Assembly (NCBI GenBank): GCA_964404235.1
Contig: CAYOJL010000048.1
Coordinates: forward strand, 1 to 16,227
Origin: CACEUX01 sp964404235
GTDB taxonomy: Bacteria > Fidelibacterota > Marinisomatia > Marinisomatales > UBA1611
Direction: 5' to 3'
DNA length: 16,227 nucleotides
In this document: positions 1 to 7,831 of the stretch, in pieces
How positions within the stretch are numbered: the first letter of the stretch is position 1
Layout of the letters: every line of letters starts with the position of its first letter
Program-made: the position numbers and the translations under genes
Notes under the pieces: generated by a model
Database searches by the model: none
Told to the model about the DNA's origin: nothing
The model's input: the letters and a program-made list of their open reading frames with translations, nothing else

Positions 1-427
1 GCAGCATTGTTGTGAATTCCTTAGAAAAACTTAAAGAGTCTATCTGCTCCTGATAAGTGGTATCGATCGCTGTAGCTATGAATTCACCATAGACCGTATG
101 GGTCACTAGCCCAATAGCGGTATCCTCTCCTGTTTCAAATTCAACGCTTCTTTCACGGTCGATGAGTTGCCTTCCAAATCGTATCCAATATCCTTCTCCA
201 AACGATAATGTATCACTCAAAGTACGTGCCACACCTTGCGTCTCAAGTCCGATATCGTGATCGAGATCCATATCTCCACCAGAATCAAATCCATCTACAC
301 CTACAGCCTCATCCTCATCGAGGAGTGCTAAAAGTATGGATTCGGTATCATCTACCGCTGATGAACTATCCACACATCCATTCATGATAAAAATGGAAAG
401 GGATGTTATAATGATTATTTTTTTCAT
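1..427 (-). CDS. Acidic lipoprotein, 3' end cut by window edge
   Basis: Open frame of 142 codons running off the left edge without a stop. It starts at ATG 427..425, behind a good ribosome site (AGGAG at 438..434) just after the stop of the LTxxQ gene. The N-terminus is a short lipoprotein signal (MKK, hydrophobic core, then M15-N16-G17-C18 as lipobox), so the product should be exported and lipid-anchored. The mature N-terminus is strikingly acidic: roughly residues 19-60 carry many Asp/Glu and almost no Lys/Arg (for example DEDEAVGVDGFDSGGD). I do not recognise the remainder, which includes a FGEGYWIRFGRQ stretch and a Thr/Glu-rich segment. It is the fourth gene of the ECF sigma operon, so it is probably co-regulated with the periplasmic LTxxQ protein, whose basic tail it may complement in charge. 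Function unknown; confidence is for existence as a lipoprotein gene. Confidence 0.82.
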   Translation of the reverse strand, partial: MKKIIIITSLSIFIMNGCVDSSSAVDDTESILLALLDEDEAVGVDGFDSGGDMDLDHDIGLETQGVARTLSDTLSFGEGYWIRFGRQLIDRERSVEFETGEDTAIGLVTHTVYGEFIATAIDTTYQEQIDSLSFSKEFTTML

Positions 428-440
428 TTCTTACTCCTTT

Positions 441-968
441 TTAAAATCCGCGACGTCCGCGTTTACGACCTTTTTTCTTGTTACGTTTCTTTTTTCCTTT
501 TTTCACTTTTTTATCCCGCATCTCGTCTCTCATCTCATGCATCATACGTTCTTTGAATACACCAAGCTTTACCGTCTGATTGGGGGTCAATATATCATCC
601 ATTCCCAATACGAATTTTGTTTCAAGGTCAACTCGTTCCTTACGCAATTTAGCGACCCGATCAATGGTCTTTCTCACATCAGCCTTAGACAGTTCTTTAT
701 CATCAGCCATCTGTTCACGTATCGACTCGTATATCTCTCTTTCGTCTTTTCCTAATTGCTTGATATCTTCCCGATGCTCACGAAAACGGGGAAAGAATTT
801 CTCGGCCTGATCTGAAGAGAGTTCTAAATGATCTGTCAAACGCCAGATCACCATACTTTCCATCCTTTCAGAACGGACTGGCGCTTCATCCCAACGTTCT
901 TTTTCGTAACGGTCATACTCCTGAGCCATCAGCCCACATAGCATGAACAATAATAAGATATGCTTCAT
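441..968 (-). CDS. Spy/CpxP-like LTxxQ periplasmic protein with poly-basic tail
   Basis: 175 residues. Residues 1-15 form a signal peptide, with likely cleavage after A15. The mature part is charged and helical, with two LTxxQ-type repeats: LSSDQ near residue 50 and LTPNQ at 127-131. This is the hallmark of the Spy/CpxP/CnrX/ZraP group of periplasmic chaperones and metal sensors. The C-terminal 25 residues (151-175) are extraordinary, with 17 Lys or Arg, and are not part of the family's usual fold. The start ATG overlaps the stop of the anti-sigma-like gene (ATGA, 968..965), implying translational coupling. By position it resembles CnrX in the CnrYXH metal-response module or CpxP in envelope stress: a periplasmic sensor that modulates the membrane regulator. 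That role is inferred from family and context; which signal it senses cannot be told. Confidence 0.85.
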   Translation of the reverse strand: MKHILLLFMLCGLMAQEYDRYEKERWDEAPVRSERMESMVIWRLTDHLELSSDQAEKFFPRFREHREDIKQLGKDEREIYESIREQMADDKELSKADVRKTIDRVAKLRKERVDLETKFVLGMDDILTPNQTVKLGVFKERMMHEMRDEMRDKKVKKGKKKRNKKKGRKRGRRGF

Positions 969-1354
969 AATGCTATCTCCTCTTCTAGTTCTAATTCATC
1001 TAATAGTTCAACAGTATCCCAAACATAACCTTCCTGTAAAAGAAAATAAGCTATATCATATGTGTAGGAACTATCATGATCCAAAGAATCACTGTTGATC
1101 GTCCAAAAGTCTGTTCCAAAGAACGTTTCTATATCTTCATCATAAAAATAGTCTGTTTGGATAGATGGAGCTCCAAATTGGGTAATGGTCATTAAGCTCA
1201 CCACCATTAACATACATAACGATGTTATGACCGTTCTGCGGTTATCTTTTGATTCAGACACTCTATTATGAAGCCGAGCTAAAAAATCTTCTGCATTGGT
1301 CTCTTCAGGCCCATCCAATTGAGAGCTCATTATTTTTTTTTCAAGATCAATCAT
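965..1354 (-). CDS. Single-pass anti-sigma-like protein
   Basis: 129 residues. A cytoplasmic N-terminus of about 40 residues (ending ...SKDNRR) is followed by one hydrophobic helix at about 41-60, then an acidic extracytoplasmic domain of about 70 residues rich in Asp, Glu and Tyr. I see no zinc-finger HxxxCxxC motif, so it is not a ZAS-type anti-sigma. The assignment rests on topology and position: it starts 8 bases inside the 3' end of the ECF sigma gene and overlaps the next gene by ATGA. A small one-helix protein between an ECF sigma factor and a periplasmic LTxxQ protein matches the logic of CnrY (anti-sigma) with CnrH and CnrX. No sequence similarity to CnrY is claimed. No clear ribosome site precedes the ATG at 1354; a second Met at residue 9 is an alternative start. 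Confidence 0.7.
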   Translation of the reverse strand: MIDLEKKIMSSQLDGPEETNAEDFLARLHNRVSESKDNRRTVITSLCMLMVVSLMTITQFGAPSIQTDYFYDEDIETFFGTDFWTINSDSLDHDSSYTYDIAYFLLQEGYVWDTVELLDELELEEEIAL

Positions 1355-1871
1355 TATTAAGCCATTCTTTTAAAGATCTTACAGCATGGTGAAAGTTCAC
1401 CTTTGCTGTCCCTTCGGTCATACCAGTCACCTCTGCGATCTCTTTGTAAGGCATTTCTTTAGCTACCCGCATGATCACAACGATACGTTGTTTGTTTGGT
1501 AGTTTAGAAACTGCATCCCATAATTCTCTCCTGGTCCACTCTTGTTCGAGTTCAGTATCCCTCTCACCCTTATCTGGAGCCTGATCAAGATGTAATATAT
1601 TTTTCCATTTATTTCTTTTAAGCCAGCTATTGGCTGTATTGAGATTGACCCTGTAGAGATAGGTCGAAAATGCCGACTCGAATCTAAAATTCTTAAGATG
1701 CCTGTATAATTTGAAGAATACATCTTGTGCGAGATCTTCAGCTGCCATTCTATTGCCTGTAATATTAAAAAAGAAACCGACTGTATTGGACAGATGGTTC
1801 TTAACAAGTTGGTTATAAGCGGATATGTCTCCATTCTGATATTCTTTAATGAGGTCATGGTCGTTTTGCAT
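1347..1871 (-). CDS. ECF-type RNA polymerase sigma factor
   Basis: 174 residues, the normal length of an ECF sigma factor with only regions 2 and 4. Region 2 spans about 10-85 and includes AAEDLAQDVFFKLY (43-56), the typical polymerase/-10 recognition helices, followed by TYLYRVNLNTANSWLKR. Region 4 spans about 115-170, with LPNKQRIVVIMR and the helix-turn-helix YKEIAEVTGMTEGTAK followed by VRSLKEWL. It directs RNA polymerase to a small regulon, probably including its own operon. It is the first gene of a four-gene operon with an overlapping anti-sigma-like gene, an LTxxQ periplasmic protein and a lipoprotein, which points to an envelope- or metal-stress trigger. It is transcribed divergently from the helicase-nuclease gene. 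No strong Shine-Dalgarno precedes the ATG at 1871. Confidence 0.93.
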   Translation of the reverse strand: MQNDHDLIKEYQNGDISAYNQLVKNHLSNTVGFFFNITGNRMAAEDLAQDVFFKLYRHLKNFRFESAFSTYLYRVNLNTANSWLKRNKWKNILHLDQAPDKGERDTELEQEWTRRELWDAVSKLPNKQRIVVIMRVAKEMPYKEIAEVTGMTEGTAKVNFHHAVRSLKEWLNND

Positions 1872-2003
1872 GTCATTTCAAGCTATAAGACTCATAAGGC
1901 ACGTAAAGGTTAAAAAATAATTTGTTTTGAGACCATTGACATTTTAAACGCACATGATTATTCATTATTTTTTATCAACCTATTTAGCAGATCAATTATC
2001 TTT
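1872..2003. promoter_or_regulatory. Divergent promoter region, sigma operon / helicase
   Basis: 132 bases between divergent starts. On the plus strand a perfect TTGACA lies at 1936-1941, followed by AT-rich sequence, but the best -10-like hexamers downstream (TATTCA at 1959, CATTAT at 1963) are weak or badly spaced. On the minus strand AACCTTT about 45 bases upstream of the sigma start is a possible ECF -35 element, but it has no convincing partner. Neither start has a clear ribosome site. The region must carry promoters for both directions; exact positions are uncertain. Confidence 0.35.
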
Positions 2004-4979
2004 ATGAATACCCAGTATACAAAACTTTCCCCAAACGAAAAACAACGATCTGCCATAGAACACCCTCCTGGTCCGTTAATGATCCTAGCCGGTGCAGGCA
2101 CTGGAAAAACATTTACATTGGAAAATAGGATCATTTACCTCATAGAGCATTATCAGGTCGACCCAGAACATATTCTAGCTATTACTTATACAGAAAAAGC
2201 TGCAAAAGAACTAAAGAATAGGATCATTGATCATCTTGGATCCAAGGTTCACAATATGACGGTCAGTACCTTTCATTCCTTTTGTTTTAAACTTCTAAAG
2301 GAATTTGATGAAGATCTGCCGCAATTACTTGATCAAAGTGAAGCTATTCATATGTTCTTAGAAAGATTTGACCAGTTGGAACCTTTTGCTTCAGATGAAT
2401 TTCCACTTGACCCACAGAGAGCTGTAACCGACAGTTTTATACCCTTTTTTAATCGAACAAGAGATGAATTGATCGACCCCACTACGATGGATATACCTAC
2501 TCCTTCGGATGAAGGTCCAATTAGCATAGAGATCGCAAACCAGATATCAGATCTTAAAAGGATCTTTCCATTATTCCAGTCTTGGAAGAAGGAGATCAAT
2601 GTGGTGGATTATGGAGATATGATCCTTTCAGCATATACCATGCTTTCATCGGATAAAGTATTACTTAAAAATGTTCAGGACCAGTATCGTCATATTATTG
2701 TGGATGAGTTTCAGGATAATAATTTTGCTCTCAACACAATTATGTCCATGATTTCAGGAGATCGAACATTTATTACGGTTGTGGGAGATGATGACCAGGT
2801 CATTTACAGTTTTAGAGGAGCAAATGCTTATAATATTCAAGCATTTAAAGACCAATATAGAGATCATAAAAAATTTAGTTCTATTGCTCTGGAAAAAAAT
2901 TATAGATCATCACAATCAATACTAGATCTAGCCAATGCTAGCATATCAAATAATACCGAGCGAATAGAAAAAACACTTTTTACAGGGCTTGATATACCAT
3001 CCAATAAACCAACAAGATTTTGGGGAGATAAAGAACAACAAATGGAGTTTTTGACAAGTGAGATCCATCATCTTATAGGTCAAGGCAATACATATAACGA
3101 TATAGCAGTTCTATGCCGTACTCACGGACAGGCAAATGGAGTGATTGATTCCCTCTCTAAAGCTCATATTCCTGTACAACCACAGTATATGGGACTATTC
3201 AACTGTTCAAGCGTCAGAGACATAATCGCATGGTGCCAATTGGTCTCAAGGGGTACATTTCAAGATTCCGCGCTATATCGTATTATCAAAAATGCATGTG
3301 GATACAAAACAGCTTACATTATTTTTTCAAAATTCAATAGATATGATACTAATCCAAGGTTCGAACAGCTTAAAGATGACAATGAGATCAGGACCATCTA
3401 TCCCCAGCTAGATGAAATAATCAGATCTATTGAAAGATTAAGATCGATCACTCAAAAACGATCAGCAGGAGAAATGGTGTGGGAGATCACACAAGAGATC
3501 GGCACATTAAGGTCTTCTGCAAAAAAATATAGCATGGATGATCATTACACATTACTTAATGTTGGCAATCTTCTTAAACGAGCACAAGACTTTACTCGCA
3601 GGAATAAAAGGAACCAAAGCATCACTGCATTTAATATCTATCTTGAAGCGATCATGCGTACAGGAGGATTGCCAAATATTAAACCAGAATCTTATCGATA
3701 TCAGGATGGCGTTATAGTCAATACTATTCATGGCGTAAAAGGAGCGGAATTTCCCATTGTATTCATACCTTTTCTCAGATCCGCGAGCTTCCCACTGAAT
3801 TATCGGACAACTAAACGTATAGACCGCCCACCTGACGATTGGCTCGATCACAACCAAAATATAGATCTAACACCAAAAGAGCATCACATCAGTGAAGAAC
3901 GACGCTTGTTTTACGTTGCAGTTACCCGAGCGAAGAACATGCTATATCTTTTAGTACCTGAAAAAGCAACATCACCCTTTATCAAAGAATTACCAGATAT
4001 ACTCATGGAGGATCAAAGCATGATAAAACCCCATTCTAACCCTAGGTCACACTCTGATCTAAAAACTAAATACGAAAAACATATTCAAAAAGCTCTATCT
4101 AGAGAAGCGTATGATCAGGTCAAAGATCACAGTCTTGCGCTTAAAGCGATCCATAAGCACGAAAACGGAGAATTGGTCACATTAGGAGACTCAGACTGGG
4201 AAAAAGAACTCAAAAAAGATCTTGAACAAGAATTTGAACCTCCAGTGCCTGATAGGATCGATCTTTCAGCAAGTGCAATTGATACATATGAAAGTTGTCC
4301 ATTAAAATTTAGACTAGGTCGAATTGATGGAATTCCACAAACAGCGAAAAAGCCTGAACTAGTATTTGGAAATATCATACACACCGTCCTTCAGAGATTT
4401 CATGAACCTGATAAAGATCTAAGTAAAGATAGGATACTACGCATTTTAGATGAAGAGTGGAAAAAAGGAGAATTTGATTACGTGGTCAGAGAGGAAAAGT
4501 TTAAGGAACAAGGCATAGATATTTTAACTCGATATCAAGAAATCGTCTCAATAGACCCACCAGATGTACTAAAAACAGAAGAAAAATTTTCTTTTGATAT
4601 TGGCCCGATCACAATTCGGGGAGCGATAGACAGAATTGATAATACACCTGATGGTATAACTATTTTAGATTATAAAACAAGCAAAACACCTACATCAGCA
4701 AAGTCAAACCTTCAGTTAGCTGTTTATTCGATGTATCTTGAACAACTTGATGATAAGAAGATTGGTGGATTGCCATTATCAGCATCGCTATACTTTTTAA
4801 GAGAGGAAGAAAAACCACTGCGAAGTCATTCATTTACTTCCGATCAAATTGGAGAGACAAAAGAAAAGATCATTGAAGTGGCAGCCGGAATAAAAAGAAA
4901 GGAATTCCATGCTAATACAGGTAAACATTGCGATTGGTGCGATTATAAGAATCTTGCTTGCCCTGCTTGGGAACAATAG
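2004..4979 (+). CDS. UvrD-like helicase fused to Fe-S PD-(D/E)XK nuclease
   Basis: 991 residues, superfamily 1A helicase plus nuclease. Helicase motifs run in order: Walker A GAGTGKT (30-36), Walker B DEFQD (234-238), motif III GDDDQVIYSFRGA (from 261), LEKNYRS, motif V NTIHGVKGAEF, and motif VI VAVTRAK (638-644). The C-terminal part, from about residue 750, is a RecB/AddB/Cas4-type nuclease. It shows SASAIDTYESCPLKF with C765, H793 in GNIIHTVLQRF, acidic D876, and D889-Y890-K891 in the ILDYKTSK core. C976, C979 and C986 together with C765 form the expected 4Fe-4S ligand set. It probably unwinds and resects DNA ends in recombinational repair, combining AddA-like and AddB-like activities in one chain; that role is inferred. 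It stands alone on the plus strand and ends 5 bases before a convergent gene. No clear Shine-Dalgarno precedes the ATG. Confidence 0.93.
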   Translation: MNTQYTKLSPNEKQRSAIEHPPGPLMILAGAGTGKTFTLENRIIYLIEHYQVDPEHILAITYTEKAAKELKNRIIDHLGSKVHNMTVSTFHSFCFKLLKEFDEDLPQLLDQSEAIHMFLERFDQLEPFASDEFPLDPQRAVTDSFIPFFNRTRDELIDPTTMDIPTPSDEGPISIEIANQISDLKRIFPLFQSWKKEINVVDYGDMILSAYTMLSSDKVLLKNVQDQYRHIIVDEFQDNNFALNTIMSMISGDRTFITVVGDDDQVIYSFRGANAYNIQAFKDQYRDHKKFSSIALEKNYRSSQSILDLANASISNNTERIEKTLFTGLDIPSNKPTRFWGDKEQQMEFLTSEIHHLIGQGNTYNDIAVLCRTHGQANGVIDSLSKAHIPVQPQYMGLFNCSSVRDIIAWCQLVSRGTFQDSALYRIIKNACGYKTAYIIFSKFNRYDTNPRFEQLKDDNEIRTIYPQLDEIIRSIERLRSITQKRSAGEMVWEITQEIGTLRSSAKKYSMDDHYTLLNVGNLLKRAQDFTRRNKRNQSITAFNIYLEAIMRTGGLPNIKPESYRYQDGVIVNTIHGVKGAEFPIVFIPFLRSASFPLNYRTTKRIDRPPDDWLDHNQNIDLTPKEHHISEERRLFYVAVTRAKNMLYLLVPEKATSPFIKELPDILMEDQSMIKPHSNPRSHSDLKTKYEKHIQKALSREAYDQVKDHSLALKAIHKHENGELVTLGDSDWEKELKKDLEQEFEPPVPDRIDLSASAIDTYESCPLKFRLGRIDGIPQTAKKPELVFGNIIHTVLQRFHEPDKDLSKDRILRILDEEWKKGEFDYVVREEKFKEQGIDILTRYQEIVSIDPPDVLKTEEKFSFDIGPITIRGAIDRIDNTPDGITILDYKTSKTPTSAKSNLQLAVYSMYLEQLDDKKIGGLPLSASLYFLREEEKPLRSHSFTSDQIGETKEKIIEVAAGIKRKEFHANTGKHCDWCDYKNLACPAWEQ

Positions 4980-4984
4980 TGTTA

Positions 4985-5407
4985 TTATTTTTTCAATATC
5001 TGGTATTCTAGGCGTCCGGTAAAATTCTTCCCTGAAAAAATAACTTTCTCAGGGGCACCAATGTATGAGACAGAATCCTCACTACTCCAGTTTAGATCAC
5101 TCATGATCAAAGCTGTTAAAATTGTATCCCCATTAGTACCTCTTATGGATAAATAGGTTGAATCCGAACTAGAGTTAAACTCTTTAACAGCTAAGGTCTG
5201 TAATATCACGTCAAATTCTGTTGTGGATAAAGATAATTCCCATTCGTGATCTTCCGTGTATTGATCACCTAAGATAGATAGAGAGAAATAATCTGATTCA
5301 TCTACAATAGCAGGAATATTTTCTAAAAGACCATCAGAATATTCAGGAGGCGCTACACAATTGGATAGAATTAAAATAGAGAAGAACGATAGGTAAATTT
5401 TTCTCAT
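4985..5407 (-). CDS. Small predicted lipoprotein, function unknown
   Basis: 140 residues. The N-terminus is a lipoprotein signal: MRK, hydrophobic core, and lipobox L14-S15-N16-C17 (Asn at -1 is less usual but tolerated). The mature part looks like a small beta-rich domain with alternating hydrophobic residues (WELSLSTTEFDVILQTL, TYLSIRGTNGDTILTALI, RLEYQIL). I do not recognise a family. Its ATG overlaps the stop of rmuC as ATGA (5407..5404), so it is the last gene of the tldD-tldE-rmuC operon and translation is probably coupled. It is convergent with the helicase-nuclease gene, with 5 bases between the stops and no obvious hairpin terminator. Confidence 0.82.
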   Translation of the reverse strand: MRKIYLSFFSILILSNCVAPPEYSDGLLENIPAIVDESDYFSLSILGDQYTEDHEWELSLSTTEFDVILQTLAVKEFNSSSDSTYLSIRGTNGDTILTALIMSDLNWSSEDSVSYIGAPEKVIFSGKNFTGRLEYQILKK

Positions 5408-6504
5408 TCTTCGATCTCTTTTATTTCTTTTGTTTCACCCAATTCTAAACTCTCGATCTTTTCCATGGGCTTTTCTAAAGCTCTTATTCGTGTTCCTTTT
5501 AATTCTTCATAATGATTGCCCAAAGAATTTAATGTTTTACCCATTGCATCTACTTTATCAATAAATTTCTCCCACTGCTTTCTAAAAACACCAACCAATT
5601 CTTGCATCTCTCCTGCTTTTTGTTCCATGGAAAAATTGGATACTGCTTGACGTATCAATGATAAGATAGCATACAAGGTTACAGGTGAACAAAGTAAGAT
5701 CTTTTTCTCTAAAGAAAAATCGATCAAAGCATGATCTTCCTGATTCAAGAATGCATATATGCTTTCATTTGGGATGAATAATAGAACATAATCAACTGTA
5801 CTACCCTTGGGGTCAATATATCCTCGTTTTGATACTTCATTTATACGATTCCTTACATCAGTTAAAAATGCTTTTTTTTCAGATTCTTTTTCTGAATCAC
5901 TTTCAGCTGCAACATATTTTTCATAATGAGCCAATGGGAATTTCACATCCATATTGATCGCTTTTTCATCAGGCAAAAAGAAAGTAAAGTCAGGTCGATC
6001 CCTACCATCTGATATTTGTGCTTGCTGAGAATAATTGATCCCTTCAACCAAACCAATGAAATCTAGAATATCCTTGACCATCCGTTCACCCCATTGTCCA
6101 CGAGCTTGTGAGCTTGATAATATCTGGCGGAGTTGGGATGTTGTGTCTGTCAATTTTCCAACACTCTCCTTGGATTCTTTCATTTGCCCTTCTAGTGCAG
6201 CCGTATTCTTAGACAAATTATCAAGATTAGCTTTCATCTCTTTTAATGTAGAATCAATGAGCTCTTTTTTATTCTCCAACTGTTTATCAGAATTTTGAAT
6301 AAGATCAGAGAATTTTGATGAGGCTAGGTCAAGGAACTTTTCCTGATTTTCTAAGAGTACCCTATTCGAAAGGTTTTCGAACTCTAACTTTAGATCATCC
6401 TGGTTCCTTTGAATGGAATCCACATCTTTTTGACGGACAAACCAAACGAGTCCACCACCAAGTACAAACCCAAGGATAAAAAATATTAGCCCACTTATCT
6501 CCAT
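5404..6504 (-). CDS. rmuC: RmuC-family protein
   Basis: 366 residues. An N-terminal membrane helix (about 4-23, with a GGG kink) is followed by a long coiled coil (about 25-125, heptad-like with ENLSNR and LDNLSKNTAALEGQ). The conserved RmuC domain runs from about 130 to 330 and shows GQWGERMVKDIL, RPDFTFFLPDEKAINMDVKF, the YEKY helix and VDYVLLFIPNESIYAFL. RmuC proteins are predicted PD-(D/E)XK-fold nucleases; E. coli rmuC mutants show altered recombination at inverted repeats. The acidic residue and DVKF segment fit that fold, but activity is inferred. The ATG at 6504 has no Shine-Dalgarno. It lies only 4 bases after the TAA at 6511..6509 that closes the in-frame continuation of tldE, which suggests translational coupling to a full-length tldE. 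The stop overlaps the next lipoprotein gene. Confidence 0.92.
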   Translation of the reverse strand: MEISGLIFFILGFVLGGGLVWFVRQKDVDSIQRNQDDLKLEFENLSNRVLLENQEKFLDLASSKFSDLIQNSDKQLENKKELIDSTLKEMKANLDNLSKNTAALEGQMKESKESVGKLTDTTSQLRQILSSSQARGQWGERMVKDILDFIGLVEGINYSQQAQISDGRDRPDFTFFLPDEKAINMDVKFPLAHYEKYVAAESDSEKESEKKAFLTDVRNRINEVSKRGYIDPKGSTVDYVLLFIPNESIYAFLNQEDHALIDFSLEKKILLCSPVTLYAILSLIRQAVSNFSMEQKAGEMQELVGVFRKQWEKFIDKVDAMGKTLNSLGNHYEELKGTRIRALEKPMEKIESLELGETKEIKEIEE

Positions 6505-6508
6505 TGAG

Positions 6509-6604
6509 TTATAAGGTCAATGCAAATGAGTCGACCAAGATCCCGGGACAAGTTGTTGCTCCAAGAGATCGCTGACCATAGGTCATCACCTCTGGAACTA
6601 CTGT
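6509..6604 (-). other. In-frame C-terminal continuation of tldE after a TAA
   Basis: Directly after the TAA at 6607..6605 the same frame stays open for 31 codons, until TAA at 6511..6509. The translation ends in MTYGQRSLGATTCPGILVDS followed by FALTL. It has the shape of the final strand of TldD/TldE proteins and lines up with the end of the neighbouring TldD (GHASPACLFENVQVFG against GATTCPGILVDSFALT). No frame change is needed, so a single substitution that created the stop explains the break. Whether it is expressed by readthrough cannot be told. Confidence 0.72.
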
Positions 6605-7831
6605 TTATTTATCTTCTACTTGAATAAGTTGATCACCAAAAAATCGATAAAATGAGTCATCAAAACGCATTGTTTCAATAGGCGCAACTATTTCACCATT
6701 TTCAACCCAAAAACATGCATATCGTGTAAGTCCTGTTATCCTACCACCAGGATTATCACTCCAATTAAGATAATGAATATTGGATAGAAATAGTCCTTTG
6801 TCTATATGTTTGGTCACATCATTGTGATTTAAGGAACCCGGTTCCATACGAGGTGAGCGTAAGTACTCTCCTCCTTCAGCAAAGTTAGATTCTACACCAT
6901 ACTCTTTAGCTGAACGAGAACTAACAAGAGTGTTCTTAAGATTACCATTCTCGATCAATGAAATAGTATCGGGAGAGATCTCACCATTAGAATTAAACTT
7001 TGGACAGAAACCTGGTGAAAAGTCTTCGATTATAGAAAATTTCGCAGACAGACGAACATCATCATGACGCATTCTTCCAAATCCACTACAACCTTGTCTT
7101 AGAGAAGCCTCACTGATCCCATTCCATGAGAACATACCTAAAAAGTCTGCAACCGCCGCAGCTTCAAACCAGGTCCTATATTCACCAGTATCTACCTTGA
7201 CAGGTTTCCTTTCCATCAGCTTCAGCTTGTCTCGACTTCGCTTTACATAATCCTCATAATCCTGTTGATCCCAATCACTGCCAGCATAACATCCTTTCAC
7301 CATCTGATGCTGCGGAGTAACAAGTGAATAATCGAGACAAAATGATTCTGTCTCAAACCAATGCTTTTGACCTAGATTATTTGCACTACCTCTATACATT
7401 TTACCATTTGCAAGAATACCTACAAAGTCAGCACCTGTAACAGCTGGTAGTATAGCATCAACAGCATCCTCAAAGGCGAGCCCACTGGCTTTCTTGATCT
7501 CATGACTAGAGCCAGAATTCTCTGGCATTACAATGAAAGGATCTTTTGGGATCTGTCCTGATTCAATTCGCATTCTATCGATCTCACTAGAACCTCTTTT
7601 TATATCGGTATCAAAATTACCCGAGACTGTGAAACCTCCACTACAAGTTCGACCGTTAGCGATAAACTTTAAACCTATATCTGCGTCATCTACGAGTCCT
7701 GTTTGTCTAATAGATGCATTATTAAATCGAACGAACTGACTATTTTCTCCATCGAAAGAAAGGATGAGGTCTTCGCCTTCATTTAATTGGCCAAAAAGTG
7801 ATTCACTTATTTTGTTAAATATTGTTTCCAT
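6605..7831 (-). CDS. tldE: TldE/PmbA-family protein, apparently truncated by in-frame TAA
   Basis: 408 residues as read. It belongs to the TldD/TldE (PmbA) family and, like TldE in general, lacks the HExxxH zinc motif carried by its partner. Family features include the FWVENGEI block at 374-381 followed by PIETMRF. TldE pairs with TldD in a hetero-oligomer that degrades unfolded peptides and matures some modified peptides. It starts in a TAATG overlap with the tldD stop, so the two are coupled. Oddity: only 27 residues follow FWVENGEI, whereas the family normally has about twice that. Immediately past the TAA the frame encodes a convincing family C-terminus (6604..6512); with it the protein would be 440 residues, close to the usual length. 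The TAA could be a nonsense mutation, strain variation or a sequence error. The family call is secure; integrity is doubtful. Confidence 0.88.
   Translation of the reverse strand: METIFNKISESLFGQLNEGEDLILSFDGENSQFVRFNNASIRQTGLVDDADIGLKFIANGRTCSGGFTVSGNFDTDIKRGSSEIDRMRIESGQIPKDPFIVMPENSGSSHEIKKASGLAFEDAVDAILPAVTGADFVGILANGKMYRGSANNLGQKHWFETESFCLDYSLVTPQHQMVKGCYAGSDWDQQDYEDYVKRSRDKLKLMERKPVKVDTGEYRTWFEAAAVADFLGMFSWNGISEASLRQGCSGFGRMRHDDVRLSAKFSIIEDFSPGFCPKFNSNGEISPDTISLIENGNLKNTLVSSRSAKEYGVESNFAEGGEYLRSPRMEPGSLNHNDVTKHIDKGLFLSNIHYLNWSDNPGGRITGLTRYACFWVENGEIVAPIETMRFDDSFYRFFGDQLIQVEDK

Noticed and set aside
336..810. Plus-strand open frames opposite the LTxxQ gene
   Set aside because: They are mirror frames of a well-supported minus-strand gene with signal peptide, LTxxQ motifs and operon overlaps. 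Their products are low-complexity and lack ribosome sites.
6541..6585. Palindromes TCCCGGGA and TGACC-ATA-GGTCA as an operator upstream of rmuC
   Set aside because: Both lie inside the apparent coding continuation of tldE. They are short and have no nearby promoter, so chance is a sufficient explanation.
6605..6607. The tldE TAA as a recoded amino acid (Sec or pyrrolysine)
   Set aside because: Sec uses UGA and pyrrolysine UAG; TAA is the stop for neighbouring tldD and other genes here. A nonsense mutation or sequence error is more likely.
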